This document shows positions 1 to 8,987 of a stretch of DNA of 64,000 nt, piece by piece. Every line of letters starts with the position of its first letter. The first letter of the stretch is position 1. Origin of the DNA: Flavonifractor porci (lineage in GTDB: Bacteria > Bacillota > Clostridia > Oscillospirales > Oscillospiraceae); contig NZ_JBBHLB010000009.1 of assembly GCF_037572415.1 (NCBI RefSeq), positions 62,001 through 126,000 on the forward strand, read 5' to 3'. The notes beneath the pieces are model-generated. The model made no database searches, was not told the DNA's origin, and saw only the letters and a list, made by a program, of their open reading frames with translations. The translations under genes and the position numbers were made by a program.

Positions 1-716
1 ACACCAAGAGCCTGCCCTGTTCCTTGTGGTTCTTCGATAAGGGAAAAAGGGAAGAACTGCGGGACAAAGTGCTGTTCATTGATGCCCGGAACTATTACAC
101 CGTGGTGGACCGCACCCTGAACGAGTGGAGCGAGTGGCAGCTGAAGAACCTGAACGCCATTGTGTGGCTGTATCGGGGTGAGGTGGACAAGTATCAGGCG
201 TTGGTGAAGGAGTATGACCGGGCCTTGGTACATCATGTAACGCTGATGCATGCCAATGAACTGCTGTCTGCCGTCCATGAGAGAAAGAACTTTTCTGAAG
301 TTGTAACCGCTTTTGAGGATTACCGGAAGCGGCAGCAGGAGCTGGCCAAATTTGATTTGGAAAAGGTCGTTCGGAAAGATAAGAAAAAGACCCAGGCCCT
401 GTGGGATGAAAAGCTGGCCGTCATTGACGAAGCCATTGTAACTGCGAAAGAGGCCGCTTGGCTGACGGAGAAATTCGGCGAGGGCGAATATGCCGACATT
501 CCCGGCCTGTGTAGGGTAGCCACGCTGGGGGAGATCGAAGCCAAGGGCTATTCCCTCACCCCCGGCGCCTATGTGGGCGTAGCCCCCACTGAGGACGACG
601 GTGTGGATTTTCACCAGCGCATGGCCGAGATCCACCAGGAACTGCGCTCCTTGCAGGAGGAATCCAACCGCCTGATGGAGACCATCTCGAAGAATTGGGA
701 GGAGATGGGGCTGTGA
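1..716 (+). CDS. hsdM: Type I restriction-modification methylase subunit HsdM, C-terminal part (cut by window edge)
   Basis: The frame is open from the first bases of the window, so the gene starts upstream. The visible ~237 residues match the end of HsdM: an LPCSLWFFDKGK stretch like the conserved segment after the NPPF methylase motif, then FIDARN, and near the end SLTPGAYVGVAP, a hallmark of HsdM C-termini. The last ~30 residues form a helix, as usual for HsdS contact. HsdM methylates adenine at the site chosen by HsdS and is also needed for restriction. The stop codon overlaps the GTG start of hsdS by 4 bases (GTGA), indicating translational coupling. The catalytic SAM-binding part lies outside the window. 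Confidence 0.93.
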   Translation, partial: TKSLPCSLWFFDKGKREELRDKVLFIDARNYYTVVDRTLNEWSEWQLKNLNAIVWLYRGEVDKYQALVKEYDRALVHHVTLMHANELLSAVHERKNFSEVVTAFEDYRKRQQELAKFDLEKVVRKDKKKTQALWDEKLAVIDEAIVTAKEAAWLTEKFGEGEYADIPGLCRVATLGEIEAKGYSLTPGAYVGVAPTEDDGVDFHQRMAEIHQELRSLQEESNRLMETISKNWEEMGL

Positions 717-1927
717 GTTGGGAGAAAGTAAAGTTAGGGGAAATTAGTCTCTGCATTCAGCCTGGACCATTTGGCTCGCAGTTGCACAACTCCGATTATG
801 CAGATGAAGGGACTCCGATTGTTATGCCCAAAGATATGGTTGATGGGCATATTCGACATACGGGGCTAATCAGAGTACCAGAAGAACATGTAACGAGGCT
901 TCAGCGTCATCAAGTTTATGAGGGCAACCTTATGGTTGCACGAAAGGGCGATGTACGCAAATGTGTTTACATTACGCAAAACGAAAATGGCTGGTTGACG
1001 GGAAGTGATTGCCTAAAGGTTGCGCTAAATGAAAGTTGTTGTTTTCCCAAGTACATATATTATCAGTTAAGAAGCCCCTATATAGGGAAATGGCTGGAAC
1101 AAATTTCAATCGGAGCAACTATGCCGAGCATAAATACAGGGTTGCTTAGCAGCATTGAGATATATTTACCACAGCTTGACACCCAGCGCAGGATTTCCGA
1201 TATTCTTTCCACCTATGACGATCTGATCGAGAACAATCGAAAGCAGATCAAACTGCTGGAAGAAGCGGCCCAGAGACTGTATCAAGAGTGGTTTATAGAC
1301 CTGCGCTTCCCTGGCCATGAGCACACTAAAATCGTGGACGGTGTGCCAGAGGGGTGGGAAATTTATCGTTTTTCTGACAAAGTAGATATTATGAGCGGCG
1401 GGACACCCAAAACGGACAATCCAAACTATTATAATGGAACAATTCCTTTCTATACCCCCAAAGATAGTGATGGTGCATTCTTTGCATTTAAAACTATTAC
1501 CAATATTACCGAGGAAGGGCTAAATAATTGCAATAGTCGCCTTTATCCTAAAAATACAGTAATTATTACAGCCAGAGGTACTGTTGGGAAAACTACATTG
1601 CTTGGTGTTCCCATGGCCATGAATCAGTCTTGTTACGCACTAAAGTCTGATGAAATTTCTGCTCCATACTATCTGTTTTTTGCATTGAATAAGGAGATCG
1701 CTTCTCTAAAAGCAATGTCCAATGGTGGAGTATTCAATACCATTATTGTAAAGACCTTTGATAGTATCCATATTACAATTCCTTCAAATAATCTAATAAC
1801 AACATTTGAAACTTTTGTGACGCCCATTATGGAACAGATAAAAGTGAAAATAAAAGAAAACTTCGCTCTATCAGAAGCCCGTGACCGACTATTGCCCAAG
1901 CTAATGAGCGGAGAAGTGGAGGAGTAA
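713..1927 (+). CDS. hsdS: Type I restriction-modification specificity subunit HsdS
   Basis: A protein of about 404 residues with the classic two-half HsdS layout. Target-recognition domain 1 spans about residues 1-145. A central conserved helical spacer follows (QLDTQRRISDILSTYDDLIE, then EEAAQRLYQEWFIDLRFPG). Domain 2 starts near GVPEGWEIYRFSDKV and ends with a second helical repeat (SEARDRLLPKLMSGEVEE). HsdS binds the bipartite DNA target and positions HsdM and HsdR. An upstream TTG at 695 would add six residues, but GTG at 713 lies 8 bases after GGAGGAG and overlaps the hsdM stop, so it is preferred. Domain 2 is richer in AT than the spacer, consistent with exchange of recognition domains. 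Confidence 0.95.
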   Translation: MSWEKVKLGEISLCIQPGPFGSQLHNSDYADEGTPIVMPKDMVDGHIRHTGLIRVPEEHVTRLQRHQVYEGNLMVARKGDVRKCVYITQNENGWLTGSDCLKVALNESCCFPKYIYYQLRSPYIGKWLEQISIGATMPSINTGLLSSIEIYLPQLDTQRRISDILSTYDDLIENNRKQIKLLEEAAQRLYQEWFIDLRFPGHEHTKIVDGVPEGWEIYRFSDKVDIMSGGTPKTDNPNYYNGTIPFYTPKDSDGAFFAFKTITNITEEGLNNCNSRLYPKNTVIITARGTVGKTTLLGVPMAMNQSCYALKSDEISAPYYLFFALNKEIASLKAMSNGGVFNTIIVKTFDSIHITIPSNNLITTFETFVTPIMEQIKVKIKENFALSEARDRLLPKLMSGEVEE

Positions 1928-1930
1928 ACC

Positions 1931-2758
1931 ATGGTATTTTCTCAAAGAAATGCTTATGTAGAAAAAACAATTCGATTAGAAACGGTAGATAGAAAACTGA
2001 AACAACGAATTATCAGCGCGTTTCTAAAACATGAATTTAATTCATATGAAAGTTCTGACTGGTCGTATTATGGAGACGAGATTCACGACTTAATAATCAA
2101 AATTGGCGCACCAAATCAGTTCTCCTCATTAGAAACAGTCAAACAGCAAAATATAATAAATTTACAGAACTATTTGATGGAATCAAGTGAGTGGTACAAA
2201 ATATTTGATTTTATTGAGTATTATTTAGAATGCGTATCTACCACCAAAGTAGACGAAGTAACAAGTGTGATAAATCGTATTTTAGAAGAAGAGTCCTATG
2301 GCTATAGGGTGCTCGATAAACAGGTTATACCTATCACTAATGTACAGGAACTATCCACCATTCATGAAGCACATTCGACTCTATTTGATTCAGTAAATAA
2401 GCATTTTAGCAAAGCGCTTGATTTATATGCTGACAGAACAGAGCCTGATTATGAAAACTCAATTAAAGAATCTATTAGTGCAGTTGAAGCTATGTGCTGT
2501 ATTATTACCGGTGAAACAGGATCACAAGCAACATTAGGAAAGACAATTAAGAAGTTGAAGGACAAGGGAATACATATTCATCCGGCGATGGAAAGCGCGT
2601 TTTCTTCCTTATACGGTTATACATCTGATGAAGATGGTATCAGACATGGAAGCATAGGATTCACAAACGCCCCTGCCGAGGACGCAAAATATATGTTGGT
2701 TTCCTGCTCGGCATTTGTAAATTATCTGATTGAAAAATGGTCCAAGGTTAGCGATTAA
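1931..2758 (+). CDS. AbiJ-NTD4-like abortive-infection protein
   Basis: 275 residues starting 3 bases after the hsdS stop. The N-terminus (FSQRNAYVEKTIRLETVDRK, residues 3-22) resembles the AbiJ N-terminal domain 4 family, in which FSxRxGY is followed by an ES(I/M)D-type motif. The C-terminal ~110 residues (NSIKESISAVEAMCCIITGE, then LGKTIKKL and DGIRHGS) look like the helical domain found in AbiJ-type and HEPN-like abortive-infection proteins. IRHG near residue 240 is the expected conserved end. Such proteins are thought to act as toxic effectors in phage defence; target and trigger are unknown. AT content is clearly higher than in hsdR. The family assignment is by eye and not tested by profile search. 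Confidence 0.7.
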   Translation: MVFSQRNAYVEKTIRLETVDRKLKQRIISAFLKHEFNSYESSDWSYYGDEIHDLIIKIGAPNQFSSLETVKQQNIINLQNYLMESSEWYKIFDFIEYYLECVSTTKVDEVTSVINRILEEESYGYRVLDKQVIPITNVQELSTIHEAHSTLFDSVNKHFSKALDLYADRTEPDYENSIKESISAVEAMCCIITGETGSQATLGKTIKKLKDKGIHIHPAMESAFSSLYGYTSDEDGIRHGSIGFTNAPAEDAKYMLVSCSAFVNYLIEKWSKVSD

Positions 2759-2800
2759 AATCATCGTTGAATTGATTATTTGCTGCATGGAGGTGTTACT

Positions 2801-3796
2801 ATGTCCCGAGGCAAATCTGTTACAAAACTTCTACTTGATTCCTCACAAGCAGCACTTTTTGCCGGAATTGAAATTCATAACAAGCCGCATATTTCCTATC
2901 GATACTCTACTGCTGTTATACTAATTATAAATGCCTGGGAACTGGCATTAAAGGCCTATGTCTACAAGTTCATTTCGAAAAAAGGCATCTATGAGAATAA
3001 AAAAGACCCCAACCATACAATTACATTCACAAAAGCGCTAACATTAGTGCGTGACCATGTAAATACATCTGAAAAGAACAAGAAATTTCAGGCCGTATAC
3101 GAGAACTTAGAGCGTTTAAATGAATACCGCTGCTCCAATGTGCATTTCTTCGAAAAATCACTTGATCCTGTTATGTTTATGCTTATTTGTAAAGCAGTGC
3201 TGAATTATGATGCCTTTCTAAAAAAATATTTTAAAAAAGACATTTCCAAGGATGATAACTTGATTATTTTGCCGGTTGGAATGAAATTGCCATTTGACCC
3301 CATAGACTACTTGAAACAAGACTATGGACGAGCTCATAATGAATTTGTAAATGACGTGATACAATCCATCAAGGGCTTGCATGAAGCAGGAGTTCAGGAT
3401 AGCATTGTAGTTGGGTTCAATATTATTACAGAAAAAGTTCGTGATACGAAAAATGCAGATATTATTGCGGCATTGAGTAAAGATCCTGCAGCAGTTGCTT
3501 TATATAGAAAAATCCGTCCTACTGATGATCCTAATGCACCAGTGTTTCGAGTTGAGCCCGATATTCCACCGTTACGATATGAAGACTTGCGATCGAAAGC
3601 CAAAGAGAAAAATCCGGACATCAAGTTTGGGAAGATTTTTAATATGGCGATGAAAAAGATAAAGGCTGATAAACGCTACTGCCAACCTAATTATCTCGAT
3701 CCACATAACAAGGCTGGAACAAAGAAAGATTTTTACACATTAGAGGCAGTTGATGCTTTACTTGCGGAATATGAAAAATTGCAGGCAGTCACATGA
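2801..3796 (+). CDS. DUF3644 domain protein, HEPN-like
   Basis: 331 residues from ATG 2801, which lies 7 bases after GGAGG; a TTG at 2780 has no suitable site. The N-terminal third matches the DUF3644 pattern: an aliphatic segment with HISYRYSTAVILIINAWELA followed by LKAYVY. It also contains RCSNVHF, an R-X4-H arrangement that fits the RNase motif of HEPN domains (RX4-6H). The remaining ~190 residues, containing DPIDYLKQDYG and KFGKIFNMAMKK, resemble the winged-helix-like tail seen in longer members. HEPN proteins near restriction systems often cleave RNA to abort infection. The gene lies in the same tight run between hsdS and hsdR. The biochemical role is inferred. Confidence 0.75.
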   Translation: MSRGKSVTKLLLDSSQAALFAGIEIHNKPHISYRYSTAVILIINAWELALKAYVYKFISKKGIYENKKDPNHTITFTKALTLVRDHVNTSEKNKKFQAVYENLERLNEYRCSNVHFFEKSLDPVMFMLICKAVLNYDAFLKKYFKKDISKDDNLIILPVGMKLPFDPIDYLKQDYGRAHNEFVNDVIQSIKGLHEAGVQDSIVVGFNIITEKVRDTKNADIIAALSKDPAAVALYRKIRPTDDPNAPVFRVEPDIPPLRYEDLRSKAKEKNPDIKFGKIFNMAMKKIKADKRYCQPNYLDPHNKAGTKKDFYTLEAVDALLAEYEKLQAVT

Positions 3797-3840
3797 CTGC
3801 CGACTACTAAAGGCGTTGAGCAAGAAATGGAGGTGTGGAT

Positions 3841-4380
3841 TTGACAGAAGAAATTTATAAGGATTTGATTGCGGCCGTCAGCCAATTATCTGAAAAAAGC
3901 GTATTGGATTATGTTATCGCTATAGCGCCAATAGTGTTATCTACTGTTGCAGTAATTATTTCCCTCAGTATTGCATATCGGCAAAATAGGATCGATTTGT
4001 TTGAAAAAAGATTTGAGGTATATGCGGAAATACAACGATGCCTCGCTTTTCAACGATTGCTTACAGATGCCCGTAGTCCTCAAAAAGCGTATGATGCATT
4101 CTGTGCGGCGTATGGTTGTGATGAGTCAATTGACTTTTTAAAACATGGATGGGCAGTTAAAAAGTATATTCCAATTGAAAAGCAACTAATGCAGTCACAT
4201 TTTTTATTTAATGGCATAGATGAAAAAATGCTATCAAATGTTTGCAGAAGTTTGCTCGCCGTTTTATTGCAAATTGAGACTCAAGAAGATTTGCAATATC
4301 AAAAATTACAATTCAATAAAAGTACTACAGAACTGTTGCAACAGTTTTGTAAAATACATGATCAATTGAAACTAAAGTAA
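3841..4380 (+). CDS. Single-pass membrane protein of unknown function
   Basis: About 179 residues from TTG 3841, which is 7 bases after GGAGG; the GTG at 3835 would leave only one base between site and start. One strong membrane helix (VIAIAPIVLSTVAVIISLSI, about residues 25-45) is followed by a basic stretch and a predicted helical cytoplasmic domain rich in Glu, Lys and Leu (DLFEKRFEVYAEIQRCLAFQ). No family was recognised. The gene sits 44 bases after the HEPN-like gene and 25 bases before hsdR on the same strand. A membrane partner or effector of the neighbouring abortive-infection genes is possible but only inferred from position. Confidence 0.6.
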   Translation: MTEEIYKDLIAAVSQLSEKSVLDYVIAIAPIVLSTVAVIISLSIAYRQNRIDLFEKRFEVYAEIQRCLAFQRLLTDARSPQKAYDAFCAAYGCDESIDFLKHGWAVKKYIPIEKQLMQSHFLFNGIDEKMLSNVCRSLLAVLLQIETQEDLQYQKLQFNKSTTELLQQFCKIHDQLKLK

Positions 4381-4405
4381 TCCAAAATTATATAGGGGGG
4401 ATTCT

Positions 4406-7400
4406 ATGAGCTACGACTACTCCGAAAATATCCTTGTTCAGGAGAGTACCGGGCACCTGCTGGAGCGGGAGCTGGGCTGGGAGATAGCCTTTGCCTACAA
4501 TACTGAACAGCTGGGCAAGGATGGCACTTTTGGCCGGACAAGCTACCGGGAAATCCTGCTCACGCGGTATTTTCGGCAGGCCATCCAGCGGCTGAACCCG
4601 TGGCTCACCTCCGCCCAGCTGGACGAGGCCCAGAAGAAGATGGAAAGCCATCTCTCCACCGCCTCCCTCATGCAGATCAACGAGGAGAAATACACCCTCA
4701 TTCGGGACGGCATTTCCGTTACCGTGCAGCGCCCCGGCGGCAGAACTGAGGAGAAGAGAGCGGCGGTCATCGACTTTCAGAACCCGGAAAACAACCACTT
4801 TCTGGCCATCAAGGAACTGAAAATCCACGGCGATCTCTACCGCCGCCGCACGGATATCGTGGGCTTTGTGAACGGAATCCCCCTGCTGTTTGTGGAGCTG
4901 AAGAAGAACACGGTGGATGTTCAGGACGCCTATACCAATAACTACACCGACTACCTGGACACCATCCCCCACCTGTTCTACTACAACGCCTTTCTCATCC
5001 TTTCCAACGGCCTGGAGGCCAAGGTGGGCACCCTGGGCAGCAAGTATGAGTTCTTCCATGAGTGGAAGCGCCTCAGTGAGCAGGAGCAAGGCAGTGTGGC
5101 TCTGGAAACCATGCTGCGGGGTATCTGTAAAAAGGAAAACTTCCTGGATCTGCTGGAAAACTTCATCCTCTTCGACCACTCCGGCGGACGCACCGCAAAG
5201 ATCCTGGCCCGCAATCATCAGTATCTGGGTGTCAATGAGGCGGTTAAGGCCTACGAGGCTCGGAAACTAAACAACGGCAAGCTGGGTGTCTTCTGGCACA
5301 CCCAGGGCAGCGGCAAGAGCTATTCAATGGTGTTCCTGGCCCAGAAGATCCGACGGAAGTTCGCAGGCTCGCCTACCATTGTCATCCTCACTGACCGGGA
5401 TGAGCTGAACAAGCAGATCAGTGACACTTTTGAAAACTGCGGTCTGCTGGGTAAGACCAAAGCCAGCCAGTTTATCGCCACCAGCGGCGAGGATCTGGTA
5501 CAGAAATTGAAGGGCAATCCCAGCTTCATTTTCACCCTCATTCAGAAATTCAACAAGGCAAACCCAGAACCAATCTATCCCGACCACGATATCCTCATCA
5601 TGTCTGACGAGGCCCACCGCAGCCAGTACGGCATCTTTGCCGACAATATGACGGCGCTGCTGCCTACCGCCTCACGGATTGGCTTTACCGGGACGCCTCT
5701 GCTGTCCAACGACAACATCACCGAGCGCACCTTTGGTGGATACATATCGGTGTATGACTTCAAGCGGGCGGTAGAGGATGGCGCTACAGTTCCTCTGTAC
5801 TATGAGAACCGGGGCGATAAGATCGCGGATCTGCACAACCCGGAGATCACCGACCGGATTCTGGACGCCATCGAGCGGGCCGATCTGGATGTGGATCAGC
5901 AGGAAAAGCTGGAGCGGGAATTTGCCAAGGAGATCCATCTGCTGACCGCTCAGCAGCGCCTGGAGTCTATTGCAAAGGATTTTGTGGGCCATTATTCCGA
6001 TCTGTGGACCAGCGGCAAGGCCATGTTCGTCTGCCTGAACAAGGTCACCTGTGTCCGGATGTATGATCTGGCTCACAAATACTGGGCGGAGGAGATCGCC
6101 AGACTGGAACAGAAGATCAAGCACGCCACCCAGCAGGAGGCCCAGGAGCTGAGCCGCAAGCTGGAGTGGATGAAAGAAACCGAGATGGCAGTGGTCATCA
6201 GCCAGGAGCAGAACGAGATTCAGACGTTCCAGAAGTGGGGCTTGGACATCAAGACACACCGACAGAAGATGGAAAAACGGGAACTGGACAAGGAGTTCAA
6301 AGATCCTGCCAATCCCCTGCGGGTGGTGTTTGTGTGCGCTATGTGGCTCACCGGCTTTGATGTGAAGTGCCTGTCCTGTCTGTATCTGGACAAGCCCCTT
6401 AAAGCCCACACCTTGATGCAGACCATTGCACGGGCCAACCGTGTGTCAGAGGGCAAGAGCAACGGCCTCATTGTGGACTATATCGGTATTGTAAAGGCTC
6501 TGCGGAAGGCCTTGGCGGACTACACTGCTAATGTAGGCGGGCAGGGCGGCACCGATCCTACAGTGGACAAAGAAGAACTGATTGCCCGAATTCTGGATAC
6601 CATCTCAGCGGCAAAGGACTATTTACAGCAGCATGATTTCTGTTTGCAGGATCTGATCGATGGAAAGGATTTTGAAAAACTGGCACTGCTCCAGGAAGCA
6701 GCCAATGCAGTGAGCGGTACCTTGGAGGAACGAAAGCAGTTTCAGACTTATGCTACTGAGTTGGTCCGCCTGATAAAGTATGCTGACAGCCAGGATGTTT
6801 CTTCGGCAGACAGGAAGGAATATGAAGCCATCGTGGCCATCTTCCATGAGCTGCAGAAAAAGCGCAAGAGCGCCAGCAATGTGGATCTGATGGTGGAGAT
6901 CAACAGTATTATCAACGAATATGTGCAGGTGGATTCACCCGGAGAGGGAATTGTCCCTTCCCGCCAGTTTGACATCAGCAAAATTAATTTCGATTTGCTC
7001 CGGAGAGAGTTTGCAAGAGCAAAGAAGAAAAATCTGATTCTCAAAGACCTGGATGACCTCATCCAAGAGCGTCTTGATAAGCTGCTGTTTTCTAACCACC
7101 TGCGTATCAATTACTACGAGCGGTACCAGCAGATCATCGAGGACTACAACAGTGAGCAGAATCGGGCTACCATAGAGAAAACCTTCATGGATCTGATGGA
7201 TCTGGCCAACAGCATGGATCAGGAGGAGCAGCGGTATGTCCGGGAGGGTTTCTCCAGTGATGAAGAATTGTCCCTCTATGATCTCTTGTTTTCTGAAAAT
7301 CTTTCCAAACAGGATATTCAGAAGATCAAACAGGTAGCAGTTGATCTTCTGGCAAAGGTGAAGGCCAAAATCGCGGAGCTGGATCACTGGACGGACAAGC

Positions 7401-7543
7401 AGGAAACCAAAGCCGCGGTAGACAACCTCATTCGGGATACCTTGTGGGCGGAATTGCCGGAGTGCTACGACGAGGTCAGTATTTCTGGATACCGCCAAAA
7501 AATCTATGAATATGTGTATACCCGTTATCCCGATGTTGCGTAA
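4406..7543 (+). CDS. hsdR: Type I restriction enzyme R subunit HsdR
   Basis: 1045 residues, full length for HsdR. The N-terminal nuclease domain carries the PD-ExK signature (RRTDIVGF, then FVELKKN near residue 170). The motor follows: Walker A TQGSGKS near 299-305, DEAHRSQYG near 401, GFTGTP near 428 and the arginine-finger region ARANRVSEGKSNGLIVDYIG near 680. A helical C-terminal region for docking on HsdM ends the protein. HsdR translocates DNA using ATP and cleaves unmodified DNA far from the site bound by HsdM-HsdS. Start ATG 4406 has GGGGGG 6 bases upstream. The gene is GC-rich compared with the three genes before it, so those look inserted between hsdS and hsdR. Confidence 0.96.
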   Translation: MSYDYSENILVQESTGHLLERELGWEIAFAYNTEQLGKDGTFGRTSYREILLTRYFRQAIQRLNPWLTSAQLDEAQKKMESHLSTASLMQINEEKYTLIRDGISVTVQRPGGRTEEKRAAVIDFQNPENNHFLAIKELKIHGDLYRRRTDIVGFVNGIPLLFVELKKNTVDVQDAYTNNYTDYLDTIPHLFYYNAFLILSNGLEAKVGTLGSKYEFFHEWKRLSEQEQGSVALETMLRGICKKENFLDLLENFILFDHSGGRTAKILARNHQYLGVNEAVKAYEARKLNNGKLGVFWHTQGSGKSYSMVFLAQKIRRKFAGSPTIVILTDRDELNKQISDTFENCGLLGKTKASQFIATSGEDLVQKLKGNPSFIFTLIQKFNKANPEPIYPDHDILIMSDEAHRSQYGIFADNMTALLPTASRIGFTGTPLLSNDNITERTFGGYISVYDFKRAVEDGATVPLYYENRGDKIADLHNPEITDRILDAIERADLDVDQQEKLEREFAKEIHLLTAQQRLESIAKDFVGHYSDLWTSGKAMFVCLNKVTCVRMYDLAHKYWAEEIARLEQKIKHATQQEAQELSRKLEWMKETEMAVVISQEQNEIQTFQKWGLDIKTHRQKMEKRELDKEFKDPANPLRVVFVCAMWLTGFDVKCLSCLYLDKPLKAHTLMQTIARANRVSEGKSNGLIVDYIGIVKALRKALADYTANVGGQGGTDPTVDKEELIARILDTISAAKDYLQQHDFCLQDLIDGKDFEKLALLQEAANAVSGTLEERKQFQTYATELVRLIKYADSQDVSSADRKEYEAIVAIFHELQKKRKSASNVDLMVEINSIINEYVQVDSPGEGIVPSRQFDISKINFDLLRREFARAKKKNLILKDLDDLIQERLDKLLFSNHLRINYYERYQQIIEDYNSEQNRATIEKTFMDLMDLANSMDQEEQRYVREGFSSDEELSLYDLLFSENLSKQDIQKIKQVAVDLLAKVKAKIAELDHWTDKQETKAAVDNLIRDTLWAELPECYDEVSISGYRQKIYEYVYTRYPDVA

Positions 7544-7712
7544 TGCATGGAGATATACTGGTGCTGTAGGCCTTCATGCAGTTTTGCAAGCAAGACGAGT
7601 AAACCTATATGGCGAAGTATCGGTGCTGTAAATTTCCTCCACAGTGGTATTTGGGTAGAAAACCTCCTCAAATTCTGTGTGGGAATAAACAATAAAAAGA
7701 GGAGGTGCGGAA

Positions 7713-8420
7713 ATGGCGGGCAGGCGGATTAGTGCTGGATACTATCGACGGTACGACGGTAAAGTGGTCTATGTTATCTCACTGGCCACCGACGCCGACA
7801 CTGACGAAGAGATGGTCGTCTGGACCACCTACCCCTTTGCGGCTGTCCCCAGATACTACACCTCCAGCAAAAAATCCTTCTGCGCTTTTATCGAAGTGAA
7901 CGGCGAGCGGAAAGCTAAGTATAAGCGATTGCTCAATATGAAGATATCAGGGGAGGCCATAGAGCGTCTGGAGGAAGAGGGCTTCCGGGGACCGGTACGT
8001 AAACGAAAAAATCGGCAACTGGATGAAGCTTATGACTCCCGAGATTATCAGCAGTCTCTTACCTACTACGCATACGCAAAAGATCTCTGTGAGCACTACA
8101 ACTTTGACTGGAACAAATATCGCCTCTGTGTGAAGGAAAAGAGATTTGCCGCCATCACCAAAAGTGACTTCGCCAAGCTGAAAGAGGACCTACAGTTTCT
8201 GGACAATGCCCTGAAAACGGTGCTGACTGCATACCAGGATTATTTCCGGGAGCGGTTCGTGGACGGCCTGTCCATCCGCAAGTACGCGGATGCCCATCAG
8301 CTGAACCGTGGCAGCGTGGACTATCAGCAAAAGAAATTCTTCTCTGCTCTGGCCTCTCTGCTGAAAGAGCGGGACGAGGCGGAGGGAACATGCCGGCTGC
8401 TGAAACCAGCACAAAAGTAA
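7713..8420 (+). CDS. Unknown protein with DUF1653-like start and sigma-region-4-like HTH end
   Basis: 235 residues from ATG 7713, with GGAGG 7 bases upstream. Residues 8-35 (GYYRRYDGKVVYVISLATDA, then EEMVVW) resemble the small DUF1653 fold, where YRHFKG is followed by HSET-x-E-x-MVVY. The middle is basic. The last ~60 residues (RFVDGLSIRKYADAHQLNRG, then SVDYQQKKFFSALASLL) look like an HTH of the sigma-70 region 4 type, as seen in small regulators of Clostridial conjugative elements. The gene is monocistronic, with a strong terminator just downstream. A DNA-binding regulatory role is inferred; neither domain call was tested. Confidence 0.55.
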   Translation: MAGRRISAGYYRRYDGKVVYVISLATDADTDEEMVVWTTYPFAAVPRYYTSSKKSFCAFIEVNGERKAKYKRLLNMKISGEAIERLEEEGFRGPVRKRKNRQLDEAYDSRDYQQSLTYYAYAKDLCEHYNFDWNKYRLCVKEKRFAAITKSDFAKLKEDLQFLDNALKTVLTAYQDYFRERFVDGLSIRKYADAHQLNRGSVDYQQKKFFSALASLLKERDEAEGTCRLLKPAQK

Positions 8421-8433
8421 ATAATCTAACCTC

Positions 8434-8475
8434 AAACGGAGCGCCTGCGGCAAAGCAGACGCTCCGTTTTTCTGT
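8434..8475 (+). terminator. Rho-independent terminator after the 7713-8420 gene
   Basis: A perfect 10-base inverted repeat, AAACGGAGCG (8434-8443) and CGCTCCGTTT (8460-8469), with a short inner CTGC/GCAG pairing. It is followed by a T run, 14 bases after the stop codon. Confidence 0.9.
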
Positions 8476-8777
8476 CAAGTGTATGTCAATAGGATGTGAT
8501 TTCCCCAATACAAGTAGAGAGGCAATTCGGGCGCCATCCAAAAGTTATGTCAAATCTATGTCACACGCAAATGTTTGCGGCTAAAGAAGTAGGGGGAGAT
8601 TTGACAGCATGGAGTATACGGTGGTTATTTGCCAGCAAGATTGCTAAGTCAAATCGCTCCAGTTTGGTCAAAGCTCTGAAATTTATTCTTCCGGCTTTCT
8701 AAAACTGCTCTTCCTCCTCCTGTATATTTGTAAAGCTTCCTGCTTGACGGGAAATAGGATGAAAGGAGATGGTCAAC
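8476..8777. other. Intergenic stretch without a recognised gene
   Basis: About 300 bases between the terminator and the HTH/excisionase-like gene. The word ATGTCAA or ATGTCAC recurs (near 8482, 8545 and 8557), and a related GTATGTCAAG lies at the broken end of the integrase (14327-14336). Such repeats could be recombinase binding or attachment sequence, but this is speculative. No ORF with a usable start site was seen. Confidence 0.35.
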
Positions 8778-8987
8778 ATGAAAGAATCTGTCTACAAAAG
8801 TTACGACGAACTGCCGCTGTTTCTCAATTCGGAATTGGTGGCGAAGGTACTGGGCGTATCGCCGTCCAGTGGGTATGAACTGATGCACGAACCGGACTTC
8901 CCGGTACTGCGTGTGGGCAGCCGCATGGTGGTGCCTAAAGAAAGATTTATTCAGTGGGTGGAGGAGCATACGGGAGGTGCAGGATGA
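8778..8987 (+). CDS. Small helix-turn-helix protein, excisionase-like (HTH_17 type)
   Basis: 69 residues from ATG 8778. GGAG lies 9 bases upstream; the ATG at 8769 would sit directly on that site. The pattern FLNSELVAKVLGVSPSSGYE (residues 15-34) followed by LRVGSRMVVPKERFIQWVEE is the typical winged HTH of the excisionase/AlpA family. In mobilizable elements these proteins help the integrase excise the element or regulate it. The stop overlaps the start of the next gene (ATGA), so both are probably translated together. A cognate integrase is present at 13340, though truncated. Confidence 0.8.
   Translation: MKESVYKSYDELPLFLNSELVAKVLGVSPSSGYELMHEPDFPVLRVGSRMVVPKERFIQWVEEHTGGAG

Noticed and set aside
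7544..7712. Partial repeats (GGTGCTGTA at two places) after hsdR
   Set aside because: Short and imperfect, without structure or a clear role; probably chance or a decayed fragment.
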